The notes under the pieces are model-generated. The model was given only the letters and a program-made list of their open reading frames with translations, was not told the origin of the DNA and did no database searches. From Defluviitalea raffinosedens (lineage in GTDB: Bacteria; Bacillota; Clostridia; Lachnospirales; Defluviitaleaceae): a stretch of DNA of 64,000 nt. Every line of letters starts with the position of its first letter. Position 1 is the stretch's first letter. Location: assembly GCF_016908775.1 (NCBI RefSeq), contig NZ_JAFBEP010000003.1:124001-188000 (forward strand). The letters run 5' to 3'. Made by a program: the position numbers and the translations under genes. This document shows positions 55,953 through 64,000 of the stretch, in pieces.

Positions 55953-56835
55953 AATTTTGGTTGTTTTGGTTTAATATTGAATTTAAATATGCCAAAAACT
56001 CATCTTTTAAATCATCACGATTAAGGGCAAATTCAACCGTTGCCTGCAAAAAGCCCATTTTATTGCCTACATCGTATCTTTTTCCAATAAAATCATAGGC
56101 ATACATTGCCTCTTCCTGAGAAAGTCTCTTTAAGGCGTCGGTCAATTGAATTTCTCCTCCTGCTCCCGCTTCCTGGTTTTCAAGATATTCAAAGATTCTG
56201 GGGGTAATAATATATCTTCCAAGAATGGCAATATTGGAAGGTGCTTTTTCTTTCTTGGGTTTCTCTACCATATCGGTTACTTTATATACTCTGCCTTCAA
56301 TATGTTTTGCATCTACAATGCCATATTTATCCACATCTTCAAAAGGAACTTGCTGTACGCCTAAAATGGATGTCTTATACTCGTTAAATACTTCGATCAT
56401 TTGTTTAAGACAAGGCTTTTCTGAAACGATAATATCGTCCCCAAGTAAAACTGCAAAAGGCTCGTCTCCGATAAAATTCTTTGCGGTGAGTATTGCATGG
56501 CCTAATCCCTTAGGCTCTTTTTGACGAATATAGTGGATATTGGCCAGATCTGAAGCTTGTCTTGCCAGCTCTAAGAGTTCGCTTTTGCCTTTTTTCTCCA
56601 ATTCCAATTCCAATTCTATAGATTTGTCAAAATGGTCTTCTATAGATCTCTTGCTTCTTCCTGTTACTATAATAATATCCTCAATACCTGATTCTACAGC
56701 TTCTTCTACAATATACTGAATGGTAGGTTTGTCCACTATTGGAAGCATTTCTTTGGGCTGTGCTTTGGTTGCAGGAAGAAATCTTGTTCCTAAACCCGCA
56801 GCTGGAATAATGGCTTTTCTTATTTTCATCATCAT
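55951..56835 (-). CDS. galU: UTP-glucose-1-phosphate uridylyltransferase
   Basis: Makes UDP-glucose, the donor for glycolipids, wall polymers and, with the Leloir pathway, galactose use. The 294-residue nucleotidyltransferase has [27 protein letters not shown] spanning the substrate loop (about residues 6-32), [14 protein letters not shown] and LLGDDII. The start is the first of three ATG codons at 56835, at proper distance from AGGAGA; a GTG further upstream has no site. It lies 47 bp after the DUF1934 gene. UDP-glucose may feed the envelope glycans implied by the ligase-like gene. Confidence 0.96.
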   Translation of the reverse strand: MMMKIRKAIIPAAGLGTRFLPATKAQPKEMLPIVDKPTIQYIVEEAVESGIEDIIIVTGRSKRSIEDHFDKSIELELELEKKGKSELLELARQASDLANIHYIRQKEPKGLGHAILTAKNFIGDEPFAVLLGDDIIVSEKPCLKQMIEVFNEYKTSILGVQQVPFEDVDKYGIVDAKHIEGRVYKVTDMVEKPKKEKAPSNIAILGRYIITPRIFEYLENQEAGAGGEIQLTDALKRLSQEEAMYAYDFIGKRYDVGNKMGFLQATVEFALNRDDLKDEFLAYLNSILNQNNQN

Positions 56836-56882
56836 TTCATCTCCTGTTTTTTTGGTGAACACACTTCACCTAATATTATGGT

Positions 56883-57383
56883 TTATTGAGGGCTTATCTG
56901 GTGTTCATCCATGTTATAAGGCTGGAGGGGAATACTAGCCCCCCCTTGTTCTATGGGATGAATTTTAATATGAAACGAATTGATGCCCATGGATACATGA
57001 TCCATTTCCAATCCGTAAACTACTTCCAGTTCTCCTTCTCCATCATGCAAATTAATATTCATTTTTTTGGCAAAAACTGAAACAATTAAAGCCCCTTGCT
57101 TTGTATCATAATAGGTCGTATGCTTTTTATTCAGTTCAAATGTCATATTAGAATTAATGCTCCCAAAACGCATAATGGATACTTTTTGTCCGTCTATCTT
57201 AATGGTAGTAGTAGTATCTTCGTCTTCGCCTTCATGTCTTTCTTTATAAGTAATGTATGTTTTATCATTCTTTATATAGTAGCGTCCTGGTGCGACTACT
57301 TCAATAGAATCATCATAATCTTCGTATCTTTGAACTCCTAATATAGAGATCAGTACTTTCTTTTCTGTTGTTGTATTTCCCAT
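56883..57383 (-). CDS. DUF1934 (YwiB-like) family protein
   Basis: A 166-residue cytoplasmic protein of the DUF1934 family, which has a calycin-type beta-barrel. Seen here: VLISILGVQRYEDYDDSIEVVAPGRYYIKNDKTYITYKE at the N-terminus, split by charged loops, then MRFGSINSNMTFELNKKHTTYYDT and LEVVYGLEMDHVSMGINSFHIKI. The function of the family is unknown. A consensus promoter sits 30-58 bp upstream of the start and the gene is followed by galU, so it heads that transcript. The ATG follows GAGGAGTGG. Confidence 0.85.
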   Translation of the reverse strand: MGNTTTEKKVLISILGVQRYEDYDDSIEVVAPGRYYIKNDKTYITYKERHEGEDEDTTTTIKIDGQKVSIMRFGSINSNMTFELNKKHTTYYDTKQGALIVSVFAKKMNINLHDGEGELEVVYGLEMDHVSMGINSFHIKIHPIEQGGASIPLQPYNMDEHQISPQ

Positions 57384-57412
57384 AGGTCCACTCCTCGTTC
57401 AATCTTAGTATA

Positions 57413-57441
57413 ATTATATCGACAAAAAGATATATTGACAA
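57413..57441 (-). promoter_or_regulatory. Promoter of the DUF1934-galU unit
   Basis: Minus strand -35 TTGTCA (57441-57436), 17-bp spacer, consensus -10 TATAAT (57418-57413). Confidence 0.8.
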
Positions 57442-57470
57442 GGATAACTCAAAAACCCATAGGTTCTTCC

Positions 57471-58277
57471 TTAGTATCTCTCAATGTCAATCTTTTGTGC
57501 ATGGGGAATTGATGTTTTTAGGGCCATTGCCGCTATTTGCTCAAATTTGGTTGTGTTGTCACTCACATAAAAAGCATGCCTGGGACTTTGCAAAGAATCC
57601 CTTAATCCGTCTTTTGAAATTAAAAGGTCTTTTAGATTTTTTGCAACTTCCAAAGCCGGGTTGATTAAGCAAACATGTAAACCCGTCACTTCCTGAATGA
57701 CATCTTTAAGAAGAGGATAATGGGTACATCCAAGAACCAAGGTGTCAATTTGCTTTTCCTGGAAACACTCTAAATATTTTTTGGCCACCAGGTAAGTCAC
57801 TTCATTATTGATCCAGCCTTCTTCTGCTAAAGGCACAAATAAAGGACAAGACAGGGAAAAGGTCTGAATATCCTTATTATGCATTTTTATGGCATTTTCA
57901 TAACTCTTAGAGCGTATTGTTGCTTCTGTTCCAATGATGCCAATGCGATTATTTTTGGTCGTACGGGAAGCCATCACCGCTCCTGGCTCAACTACACCTA
58001 TAATCGGAATATCAAAGGTTTCCTGAACTTCTTCTAAGCTGTTGGAACTAGCTGTATTACAGGCTATGATAATTGCTTTAATATTTTTAGTGAGTAAAAA
58101 TCTGATGATTTGCTTGGAGTACTTGGTTACAGTTTCTTTAGACTTGCTTCCATAAGGAACCCTTGCTGTATCTCCAAAATAGATGATTTCTTCGTTGGGG
58201 AGCTGATCCATGATTTCACGGACAACAGTCAGTCCTCCGACTCCTGAATCAAATACTCCTATAGGGCGTTGATCCAT
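57471..58277 (-). CDS. murI: Glutamate racemase
   Basis: Makes D-glutamate for peptidoglycan without a cofactor. The 268-residue protein has both catalytic cysteines: IIACNTASSN (about residues 70-79) and LGCTHYPLL (about 180-188), plus the N-terminal IGVFDSGVGGLTV. The ATG follows GAAGAGG. It lies 18 bp after ddl, giving a small cell-wall precursor unit ddl-murI. Confidence 0.96.
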   Translation of the reverse strand: MDQRPIGVFDSGVGGLTVVREIMDQLPNEEIIYFGDTARVPYGSKSKETVTKYSKQIIRFLLTKNIKAIIIACNTASSNSLEEVQETFDIPIIGVVEPGAVMASRTTKNNRIGIIGTEATIRSKSYENAIKMHNKDIQTFSLSCPLFVPLAEEGWINNEVTYLVAKKYLECFQEKQIDTLVLGCTHYPLLKDVIQEVTGLHVCLINPALEVAKNLKDLLISKDGLRDSLQSPRHAFYVSDNTTKFEQIAAMALKTSIPHAQKIDIERY

Positions 58278-58295
58278 ATTTCTTCCTCTTCTCCA

Positions 58296-59363
58296 TTAGT
58301 TTTCTGATTTTTTCAATGCTAATTCTATCAGCTTATGAACCAGTTCTTGCTTTGAAATCCCCATATTTTCCCAAAGCATAGGATACATACTGATGGAGGT
58401 AAAACCTGGCATAGTATTGATTTCATTAAAGACTACTCTGTTAGTGTCTTTTTCTACAAAGAAATCCACCCGTGCGAGTCCGGAACCGTCAACAGCTTTA
58501 AAAATGCGAATAGCCTTTTCTCTGACTTCTTCTATAATTTCTTTGGGAAGATCTGCGTTTAAGATGGTTTTGGATTCACTATTATTATATTTTGCATCAA
58601 AGTCGTAAAATTCTGCTGCCGGAATGATTTCTCCAACTAAAGACGCTTTAACATCCTTATTGCCTAATACTGCACATTCCACTTCTCTTCCAACAATGGT
58701 TTCTTCTATAAGTATTTTCCTGTCGTGTTCAGCTGCTGTTTTTAACCCTTCTATAAGTTCTTCCCTGTTATGGGCTTTAGTGATTCCGACGGAAGATCCG
58801 GCATTAGATGGTTTAATAAAGCAGGGATAACTTAAGGCAGCTTCTACTTTTGATACCGCTTTGTCCATTTCATCCAATTCGTCTTTATAGATCACCACAT
58901 AAGAAGCCTGATCAATATTTTGCTTTTCCACTATGATCTTCGTAAATACCTTATCCATAGAAACGCTGGAAGCTAATACACCACAACCCACATAAGGAAT
59001 CTTTGCCATCTCCAGCAATCCCTGAACTGTTCCATCTTCTCCATATAAGCCATGCAGCACAGGAAAAACCACATCTATTGGAATCGCCTTATATTTATCT
59101 CCTACAAGTTTTATAAGACTTTTTTTGGTCGCATCAGGACTGATAAATGCAGGAGTTGATAATTTTTCCCATTCTCCAGTTTCAATATGATTTAAGGGTC
59201 CATTATAGAGCATCCATTTACCTTCTTTTGTAATTCCAACTGTCAATACGAAATATTTATTTGGATCAATATTGCTGATGACATTTTTTGCAGATACCAA
59301 GGACACATCATGTTCCGATGATTGTCCTCCAAATAGCACAACAACTGTTTTCTTATTGTTCAC
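58296..59363 (-). CDS. ddl: D-alanine-D-alanine ligase
   Basis: Joins two D-alanines for the lipid II pentapeptide. A 355-residue ATP-grasp enzyme. The N-terminal VLFGGQSSEHDVSLVSA holds the catalytic Glu/Ser; IKPSNAGSSVGITKA and the C-terminal FNEINTMPGFTSISMYP hold ATP, Mg and the second substrate. I set the start at GTG 59363, six codons inside the longest frame, because AAGAGGG precedes it; the frame's first codon is TTG with no site. The VanA/B-type lactate-specificity motif is not apparent. Followed by murI. Confidence 0.95.
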   Translation of the reverse strand: MNNKKTVVVLFGGQSSEHDVSLVSAKNVISNIDPNKYFVLTVGITKEGKWMLYNGPLNHIETGEWEKLSTPAFISPDATKKSLIKLVGDKYKAIPIDVVFPVLHGLYGEDGTVQGLLEMAKIPYVGCGVLASSVSMDKVFTKIIVEKQNIDQASYVVIYKDELDEMDKAVSKVEAALSYPCFIKPSNAGSSVGITKAHNREELIEGLKTAAEHDRKILIEETIVGREVECAVLGNKDVKASLVGEIIPAAEFYDFDAKYNNSESKTILNADLPKEIIEEVREKAIRIFKAVDGSGLARVDFFVEKDTNRVVFNEINTMPGFTSISMYPMLWENMGISKQELVHKLIELALKKSEN

Positions 59364-59535
59364 GACAATCCCTCTTTTCAAATTATAAATATAATATATT
59401 GTATGACTTATAATTTATGAGAATAAATGAATATGTATAAATTATATAAAAATATATAATATATTATCCCATACCATTTTAATGTTTTGTACTAATGAAT
59501 TCAAGTAATATTATTCACTGGAAAATTTTAATCCA

Positions 59536-59677
59536 TAACAAGAAAGCCTTTCCCCTTCTAAACTCTCGCGCCGAGTGCAGCCAGCAAAACCGGCAAATTA
59601 CAACATATACGAATGTGCAGCTTTCCGGAAGGATTTTTATTGTATAGGAAATTCTTTCGAATTTCCTATACAATGAA
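59536..59677. repeat. Dispersed intergenic repeat, copy A (about 140 bp)
   Basis: Aligns with 62874-63016 over its full length. Shared blocks include TAACAAGAAAG, AAACTCT, GCGCCGAG, ATATACGA, CCGGAAGG and the tail hairpin TTGTATAGGAAAT...ATTTCCTATACAA. It holds no reading frame. The rest of the gap 59364-59535 is very AT-rich, and I see no further feature there apart from the expected ddl promoter region. The tail hairpin abuts the ypeB terminator. Confidence 0.8.
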
Positions 59678-59701
59678 AAGGAGTGCTATAGGGCACTCCT
59701 T
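59678..59701 (-). terminator. Terminator of the sleB-ypeB operon
   Basis: AAGGAGTGC/GCACTCCTT stem with a 6-nt loop and T-rich tail on the minus strand, overlapping the ypeB stop. Confidence 0.85.
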
Positions 59702-61121
59702 ACTGTGTCAGAACTGAATCTTTATTTTGAATGATTTGCAGGATTTTTTCTTGTTTTCCGCTTTCCACATTGATATAAACGATAAATGGATTGTTTTCAT
59801 ATTCTCCTTTAAATTCATAGCATAATACTTCTCGTTTAGATTCCAGAGGAATAACGGCTAAATTGACCTTTTTAATTTTAAAATCCTGTTTGATTTTCTC
59901 CCTTGCTTCTTCTTCGGTAAGTTTAATTTCAGGAAGTTTTCTGTCATGGTGCATCATAATGTATCCTAAGGATTCAAAGCCGATGATTTCTCCATCATCC
60001 ATAGATACTTTAACTTTGATTAAATCAGGATACATGATCACATGATCTTCCACTGGGGCAAAATTGATGACGACTGTACTATCTACCTTTTCATAATAAC
60101 TGGCCTTCATATTGGGGTAGTTTCTCTCTTCTAAAAACTTTTCTGCTTTTTTTCTTGCTTCATCTAAAGTAAGTTCTTTCCCGGTCTTTTCTTTATCAGT
60201 GTAGTTAAGCATCCAAAGGACCATGCCCCCTTGTTGGGTAACGTCTATGGCTATGGTGGGGTCTTCCTGGTCTTTTAAAACTACTTCATAACTGTAAACA
60301 GGAATCGTATGTTCTGCTTTTGTATCCGTTTCACCTGTGAGTTTAACAGAAGCGATTTTGTCTTTTCCTATAAATTTCTCTACGACTTTTTTCCCTTCTT
60401 CTTTTGTTATCTTTTTCTTGTCCCTGATCATTCTGGGTTCCATTCTTTCGATATGGTCCGAAAAAGGTCCGTCATAAATTAACTGCGGCATGTCTTGAAA
60501 CTGTTTGCTCACTTCCGATAAGGAACCTGTGATTTTTGTGGCGCCTTCTTTTCCTAGTTTTTCTTCTCCGCCTTTTTCTACTTCTTCCCAATCGATTCTT
60601 TTGCCATCGTTAATGTCCTTTTTGATATCATTTAGTTCTTTCGCCAGAGTTTGGGCATACATTTGAAGCCTTGATACCTTTTCCCAGTCCTCCTCATCCA
60701 GCTGGAGCCCATCTATAGCCTTACTGGTCATGGAAAAGGAAAAATCACTTAGCTGTGATAAAAATTTTAGAGCACTGGAAACACTGGCATGCTGATAAGG
60801 AAGCTCGCCCAGGTTTTCCTGGGCTGCAGCAGCTTCCTTCCAGATTTGGGCAAAGATTGGAGCACTTTGCTGGGGTTCCTTTGTAAGCTTTATTTTTGCC
60901 AGCAGATTGTCTACATTGTCTACATATGTTGTCGCCTCATAAAAGGCCTGCTGAAAACGGTTTTGCAGGTACTGCCTGTAATTTAGCTTCTGTTTGTACT
61001 GATAGATCCCAAAGCCTAAAGCAAGGGCTAAAGCAACCATTGTAATACTGTACATATGAACACTGGACAGACGTTTTTTCCAATCATACAATTTATTATT
61101 TTTTTCTTCCAATGCACTCAC
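59700..61121 (-). CDS. ypeB: Spore germination protein YpeB
   Basis: A 473-residue protein with one N-terminal membrane helix (about residues 23-42), a helical region (about 45-200) and C-terminal PepSY-like domains (EEGKKVVEKFIG, DEARKKAEKFLEE, EEEAREKIKQDFK). YpeB stabilises and localises the cortex-lytic enzyme SleB in the dormant spore. Here it directly follows two sleB genes (12 bp), confirming identity. The longest frame starts at GTG 61121, but GAGGTG is better placed for the TTG at 61112. Its terminator borders repeat copy A. Confidence 0.93.
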   Translation of the reverse strand: MSALEEKNNKLYDWKKRLSSVHMYSITMVALALALGFGIYQYKQKLNYRQYLQNRFQQAFYEATTYVDNVDNLLAKIKLTKEPQQSAPIFAQIWKEAAAAQENLGELPYQHASVSSALKFLSQLSDFSFSMTSKAIDGLQLDEEDWEKVSRLQMYAQTLAKELNDIKKDINDGKRIDWEEVEKGGEEKLGKEGATKITGSLSEVSKQFQDMPQLIYDGPFSDHIERMEPRMIRDKKKITKEEGKKVVEKFIGKDKIASVKLTGETDTKAEHTIPVYSYEVVLKDQEDPTIAIDVTQQGGMVLWMLNYTDKEKTGKELTLDEARKKAEKFLEERNYPNMKASYYEKVDSTVVINFAPVEDHVIMYPDLIKVKVSMDDGEIIGFESLGYIMMHHDRKLPEIKLTEEEAREKIKQDFKIKKVNLAVIPLESKREVLCYEFKGEYENNPFIVYINVESGKQEKILQIIQNKDSVLTQ

Positions 61122-61133
61122 CTCTTTTTCGCT

Positions 61134-61838
61134 CTATTTTTTGCCAAAGACATGTTTTCCGATTCTCTTGGTAATGGGTATGGACCAAATCCATTTGCTT
61201 TTGGCGGTTGCAGGATTCCAATAGTAAGTCGCGCCTCCTGTGGGATCCCAGCCATTTAGAGCATCCCGGGCAGCTTTAAGAGAAGATTCATCCGGTTCCA
61301 AATTAATCTGACCGTCGGATACGGCATCAAAGGCTCCCGGCTGATAAATCACTCCAGCTATGGAGTTAGGAAAGGAGCTATGTCTTACCCGGTTTAAAAT
61401 TACTGCACCAATGGCCACCTGCCCTACATAAGGTTCTCCTCTTCCTTCTCCATGAATGGCTGCAGCCAGAAGTCTTATGTCTTTATTCGTAGCGGAAGTA
61501 CCTCCTCCTTGATTTTGATTGCTTTTCTTCACTTGAATGCCAAGCTTTTCTAAGGTTTGCTCTCCTGCTATTCCATCAGCTTTTAGTCCGTTTTTGGCCT
61601 GAAAAGACTTCACTGCTTCCCAGGTTTGATAGCCATATTTACCATCTACATTTCCTTTCAGATAGCCCCACTGCTTTAATTTTTGCTGTATTTGCCGTAC
61701 GGTATCTCCTTCTGAACCCCAGGTATAGGAAGCCGTTTCTATGCTCTTTGGCGTTACCCTGTAAATCCATCCGGCATATAGCACATTGACAATCATGGCA
61801 AAACTAAGGATAAGAAGCAAAATCTTTTTTAAGTCCAT
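61134..61838 (-). CDS. sleB: Spore cortex-lytic enzyme SleB (one peptidoglycan-binding domain)
   Basis: A lytic transglycosylase that degrades muramic-lactam cortex during germination. The 234-residue protein has a signal/anchor helix (LLLILSFAMIVNVLYAGWIY), one PG-binding domain (TWGSEGDTVRQIQQKLKQWG, about residues 39-95) and a Hydrolase_2 catalytic domain (about 120-234). The catalytic Glu is in IHGEGRGEPYVGQVAIGAVI. It lies 18 bp after a longer paralogue and 12 bp before ypeB. The ATG follows AGGAGG. Confidence 0.94.
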   Translation of the reverse strand: MDLKKILLLILSFAMIVNVLYAGWIYRVTPKSIETASYTWGSEGDTVRQIQQKLKQWGYLKGNVDGKYGYQTWEAVKSFQAKNGLKADGIAGEQTLEKLGIQVKKSNQNQGGGTSATNKDIRLLAAAIHGEGRGEPYVGQVAIGAVILNRVRHSSFPNSIAGVIYQPGAFDAVSDGQINLEPDESSLKAARDALNGWDPTGGATYYWNPATAKSKWIWSIPITKRIGKHVFGKK

Positions 61839-61856
61839 TAGCCTACCTCCTATAGA

Positions 61857-62762
61857 TTATTTAGCAAATACATGTTTTCCTATTTGAGTAATAATAGGTC
61901 TTGACCAAATCCATTTACTTGTGGCCGTTGCAGGATTCCAGTAATAAATGCAGCCTCCCGTAGGATCCCAGCCGTTTAGAGCGTCTCTTGCCGCTTTATA
62001 AGCTGTTTCATCCGGAGTAAGATTGATTTGTCCGTCTTTTACAGCATCAAAGGCTCCCGGCTGGTAAATCACTCCGGCAATCGTATTGGGGAAGGAGCTA
62101 TGTCTCACCCGATTTAAAATCACTGCTCCTACAGCTACTTGTCCTGTATAAGGTTCTCCCCTTGATTCTCCATAAATAGCAGCCGCTAAGAGATAGACGT
62201 TTCTGCTGTCAGAACTTTGAGTACTTCCCGTTGCAATTCCTAAAGCCTGTAATGTAGCATTGCCTGCCACCCCATCTGCTTTCAGGCCGTTTTTTTGCTG
62301 AAATTTTTTGACCGCCGACCAGGTTCCATAGCCATATACTCCATCAATGTTGCCGTCATAATAGCCCCAGTTTTTAAGCCGTCTTTGAATTTCCCGAACA
62401 GTTTCTCCTCTGGCCCCCCATGAATACACACTGCCTGAAGTCGTAGTGGTGCCTGTACTGATCCCTATTTTCCTTAAAGTTGCAGGCCCAGCGATACCGT
62501 CTACTTTGATTCCGTTTTTCTCTTGAAACTTTCTTACTGCCAGCCAGGTTTGATAGCCGTATTTGCCATCCACGGCTCCGTTATAATATCCCCATTGCTT
62601 TAACTTAGTCTGGATCTCCCTGACAGTGGATCCTTCAGAGCCCCAGGTATATGTAGCAGCTTCTACCGCATCGGGTGTGATATGTTCTGTAAAAAATGCA
62701 GTACCCGTACTAATCATCATGGTAAAAAGCAATACGATCAGAATCACTCTTCTGGTATTCAT
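61857..62762 (-). CDS. SleB paralogue with two peptidoglycan-binding domains
   Basis: A 301-residue protein closely related to the next gene: same signal helix type, same catalytic domain (IYGESRGEPYTGQVAVGAVI; Glu retained), but two PG-binding domains (about residues 38-95 and 112-170; GKYGYQTWLAVRKFQ and GVYGYGTWSAVKKFQ). The pair arose by tandem duplication, with gain or loss of one binding domain. First gene of the sleB-sleB-ypeB operon. The ATG follows AGAGGAGG. Which of the two depends on YpeB is unknown. Confidence 0.93.
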   Translation of the reverse strand: MNTRRVILIVLLFTMMISTGTAFFTEHITPDAVEAATYTWGSEGSTVREIQTKLKQWGYYNGAVDGKYGYQTWLAVRKFQEKNGIKVDGIAGPATLRKIGISTGTTTTSGSVYSWGARGETVREIQRRLKNWGYYDGNIDGVYGYGTWSAVKKFQQKNGLKADGVAGNATLQALGIATGSTQSSDSRNVYLLAAAIYGESRGEPYTGQVAVGAVILNRVRHSSFPNTIAGVIYQPGAFDAVKDGQINLTPDETAYKAARDALNGWDPTGGCIYYWNPATATSKWIWSRPIITQIGKHVFAK

Positions 62763-62833
62763 GCATAACCTCCTCTAGCCCTTATAAGAGTACTGATAGT
62801 ATTATTTGTTAAAATCAATTTTTTATCCCTTAA

Positions 62834-63016
62834 ACATAGAAAGAGTTTCTCCCTCTCTCAAGGATTTCCTATGTAACAAGAAAGAGTTTCGCTCGCGAAA
62901 CTCTAGCGCCGAGCGCGGTCGGCAAAGCCGACAAAATACAATATACGAGAGTGCGCATCCTGCCCGGAAGGCTTTTTATTGTATAGGAAATCCAGAGGAT
63001 TTTCCTATACAATAAA
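62834..63016. repeat. Dispersed intergenic repeat, copy B, with extra left arm
   Basis: The core 62874-63016 aligns with copy A. The left arm 62834-62873 has CATAG...CTATG ends. Internal stems: AGAGTTTCGC/GCGAAACTCT (62883-62904), GTCGGC-AAA-GCCGAC (62918-62932), and the long tail hairpin TTGTATAGGAAATCC with its complement (62979-63013). The tail directly abuts the T-run of the decarboxylase terminator. The element fills the gap between sleB and the decarboxylase. Confidence 0.8.
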
Positions 63017-63043
63017 AAAAGCAGGTACAACTCTGTACCTGCT
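63012..63043 (-). terminator. Terminator of the decarboxylase gene
   Basis: AAAGCAGGTAC/GTACCTGCTTT stem with a 6-nt loop and T7 on the minus strand. Confidence 0.85.
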
Positions 63044-64000
63044 TTACTCTCCTACACTTCTTCCAAGGACTCTTATGTAATTCACATAGGGGTCTGCCGT
63101 TCCCTGCATTTGACACTCTTCTTCTTTAAGAAGTTTTACATAATCAATAATGTCTTTTGTAAGTCTCTCTCCCGGACAAATAATAGGAATTCCCGGTGGA
63201 TATGCCATGATCATTTCTGCACAGATGTGTCCTGCGCATTCTTCTAAGGGGACAGCTCTTTTAGGACTGTAGAAAGCATCCCTGGGAGACACAATAAGCT
63301 CCGGCATATCCGGCATATAAACGATATTCTTCACCTCATGAACGCCTCGTTTTTTTGCAATATCAGCCACTGCATCAACCAATTTGTCAATATCTTCTTT
63401 TCTGTCCCCCAAAGTGATAATGGCCATGATATTATAAATATCTGACATTTCAACCTGAATATTGTATTCCTTTCTTAAAATCTTCTCCATCTCAAACCCA
63501 GTAATGCCAAGCCTTCTCACATGAATACCAAGCTTTGTTTCATCGAAATCAAAACATCCCGGAGTTCCTACCAGTTCTCTTCCGAAGGCATAAACCCCTT
63601 CTATTTCATTTAATCTTTTTCTGGCATACCTGCAGAGCTCCAGAGTCTCTGTAAGCATTTCTTCCCCTTTGGTTGCCATAAGTTTTCTCGAGGTATCAAT
63701 AGATGCCATCAAAAGATAAGACGCGCTGGTAGTAAAGTTTAGGTTTAATACCTGTTTTACAACTTCTTTTTCAATCATATTTCCCCTGAGAAGCAATACA
63801 GAGCTTTGAGTTAAACTTCCTCCGGTTTTATGCGTACTGCATGCACTCATATCTGCTCCCACTTCCATGGCTGTCAGAGGAAATTCATCATGGAAATGCA
63901 TATGGGCTCCATGGGCTTCATCCACTAACACGGCCGTACCGTTTCTGTGAGCACTTCGAACAATGGTTTTTAAATCCGATACTGCCCCGTAATAAGTAGG
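63044..64000 (-). CDS. Orn/Lys/Arg decarboxylase (aminotransferase fold), C-terminal 318 residues
   Basis: A PLP-dependent basic amino-acid decarboxylase of the Bacillus SpeA/YaaO type. Candidate products are agmatine, cadaverine or putrescine. The reading frame continues past the right edge (the first visible codons read PTYYGAVSDLK), so the N-terminus is missing. The PLP pocket shows VDEAHGAHMHFHD and the Schiff-base lysine in STHKTGGSLTQSS. The C-terminal domain (AYPPGIPIICPGERL) is typical of the family. Substrate cannot be decided from this part. Confidence 0.9.
   Translation of the reverse strand, partial: PTYYGAVSDLKTIVRSAHRNGTAVLVDEAHGAHMHFHDEFPLTAMEVGADMSACSTHKTGGSLTQSSVLLLRGNMIEKEVVKQVLNLNFTTSASYLLMASIDTSRKLMATKGEEMLTETLELCRYARKRLNEIEGVYAFGRELVGTPGCFDFDETKLGIHVRRLGITGFEMEKILRKEYNIQVEMSDIYNIMAIITLGDRKEDIDKLVDAVADIAKKRGVHEVKNIVYMPDMPELIVSPRDAFYSPKRAVPLEECAGHICAEMIMAYPPGIPIICPGERLTKDIIDYVKLLKEEECQMQGTADPYVNYIRVLGRSVGE

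Noticed and set aside
61857-62762. Two peptidoglycan-binding domains as a frameshift or assembly duplication of the neighbouring sleB
   Set aside because: The two genes differ throughout at the DNA level and both frames are intact; this is a genuine paralogue.
59536-63016. CRISPR array or IS element for the repeated intergenic units
   Set aside because: The two long copies are more than 3 kb apart with genes between, there are no regularly spaced short repeats, and there is no transposase frame in or near them.

Overview
The window looks like chromosomal DNA from a low-GC, endospore-forming, fermentative member of the Clostridia. The evidence is AT-rich intergenic DNA, strong AGGAGG-type ribosome sites, frequent TTG and GTG starts, and rho-independent terminators. 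Spore genes (yyaC, pdaA-like, ypeB, two sleB), a ferredoxin-dependent 2-oxoacid oxidoreductase, a NAD-type malic enzyme and a formate/nitrite channel agree with this. A probable glutamate 2,3-aminomutase suggests beta-glutamate as an osmolyte. I cannot name the species. No rRNA, tRNA, transposase, prophage or CRISPR array was seen.

Layout. 1-2.4 kb: galactokinase (cut by the window edge), its LacI-type regulator with promoter and operator-like palindrome, and a 57-residue membrane peptide with a structured leader. 2.4-8 kb: murG, malic enzyme, asnB, and a ROK regulator split by a one-base frameshift at a slippery A-run. 8-14.7 kb: HIT protein, FNT channel, ferritin-like protein, CAP/SH3 protein, a flavodoxin-SCP2 fusion, an M1-type lipoprotein peptidase and an unknown protein. 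14.7-15 kb: a non-coding stretch with six DnaA boxes, five of them in a helically phased tandem array. 15-29.5 kb: pepF, a JAMM-like/LysM membrane protein, yyaC, the aminomutase, niaR, pgi, a PdaA-like deacetylase, a two-gene 2-oxoacid:ferredoxin oxidoreductase, mtnN and two unknown envelope proteins.

29.6-39.4 kb is a 12-gene type II fatty-acid operon, transcribed leftward: fabT-fabH-acpP-fabK-fabD-fabG-fabF-accB-fabZ-accC-accD-accA. This is the streptococcal order. It starts at a consensus promoter followed by two TTTGANNATCAAA-type FabT boxes, so it should be controlled by its own first gene. 39.5-43.9 kb holds a duplicated helical protein, an O-antigen-ligase/TPR membrane protein and pyrG.

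44-55.9 kb is a four-gene set of exported surface proteins: 818 aa, a 2054-aa protein with many IPT/TIG domains, 559 aa, and a 495-aa protein with three SLH domains. I read it as a candidate S-layer or envelope scaffold locus. galU and a DUF1934 protein lie just upstream, then murI and ddl. 59.7-62.8 kb is the spore-germination group sleB-sleB-ypeB, and the window ends inside an Orn/Lys/Arg decarboxylase.

The most unusual non-coding signals are the DnaA-box array at 14.8 kb and a dispersed palindromic repeat (about 9.5, 59.6 and 62.9 kb). All three repeat copies directly abut the T-run of a leftward gene's terminator.
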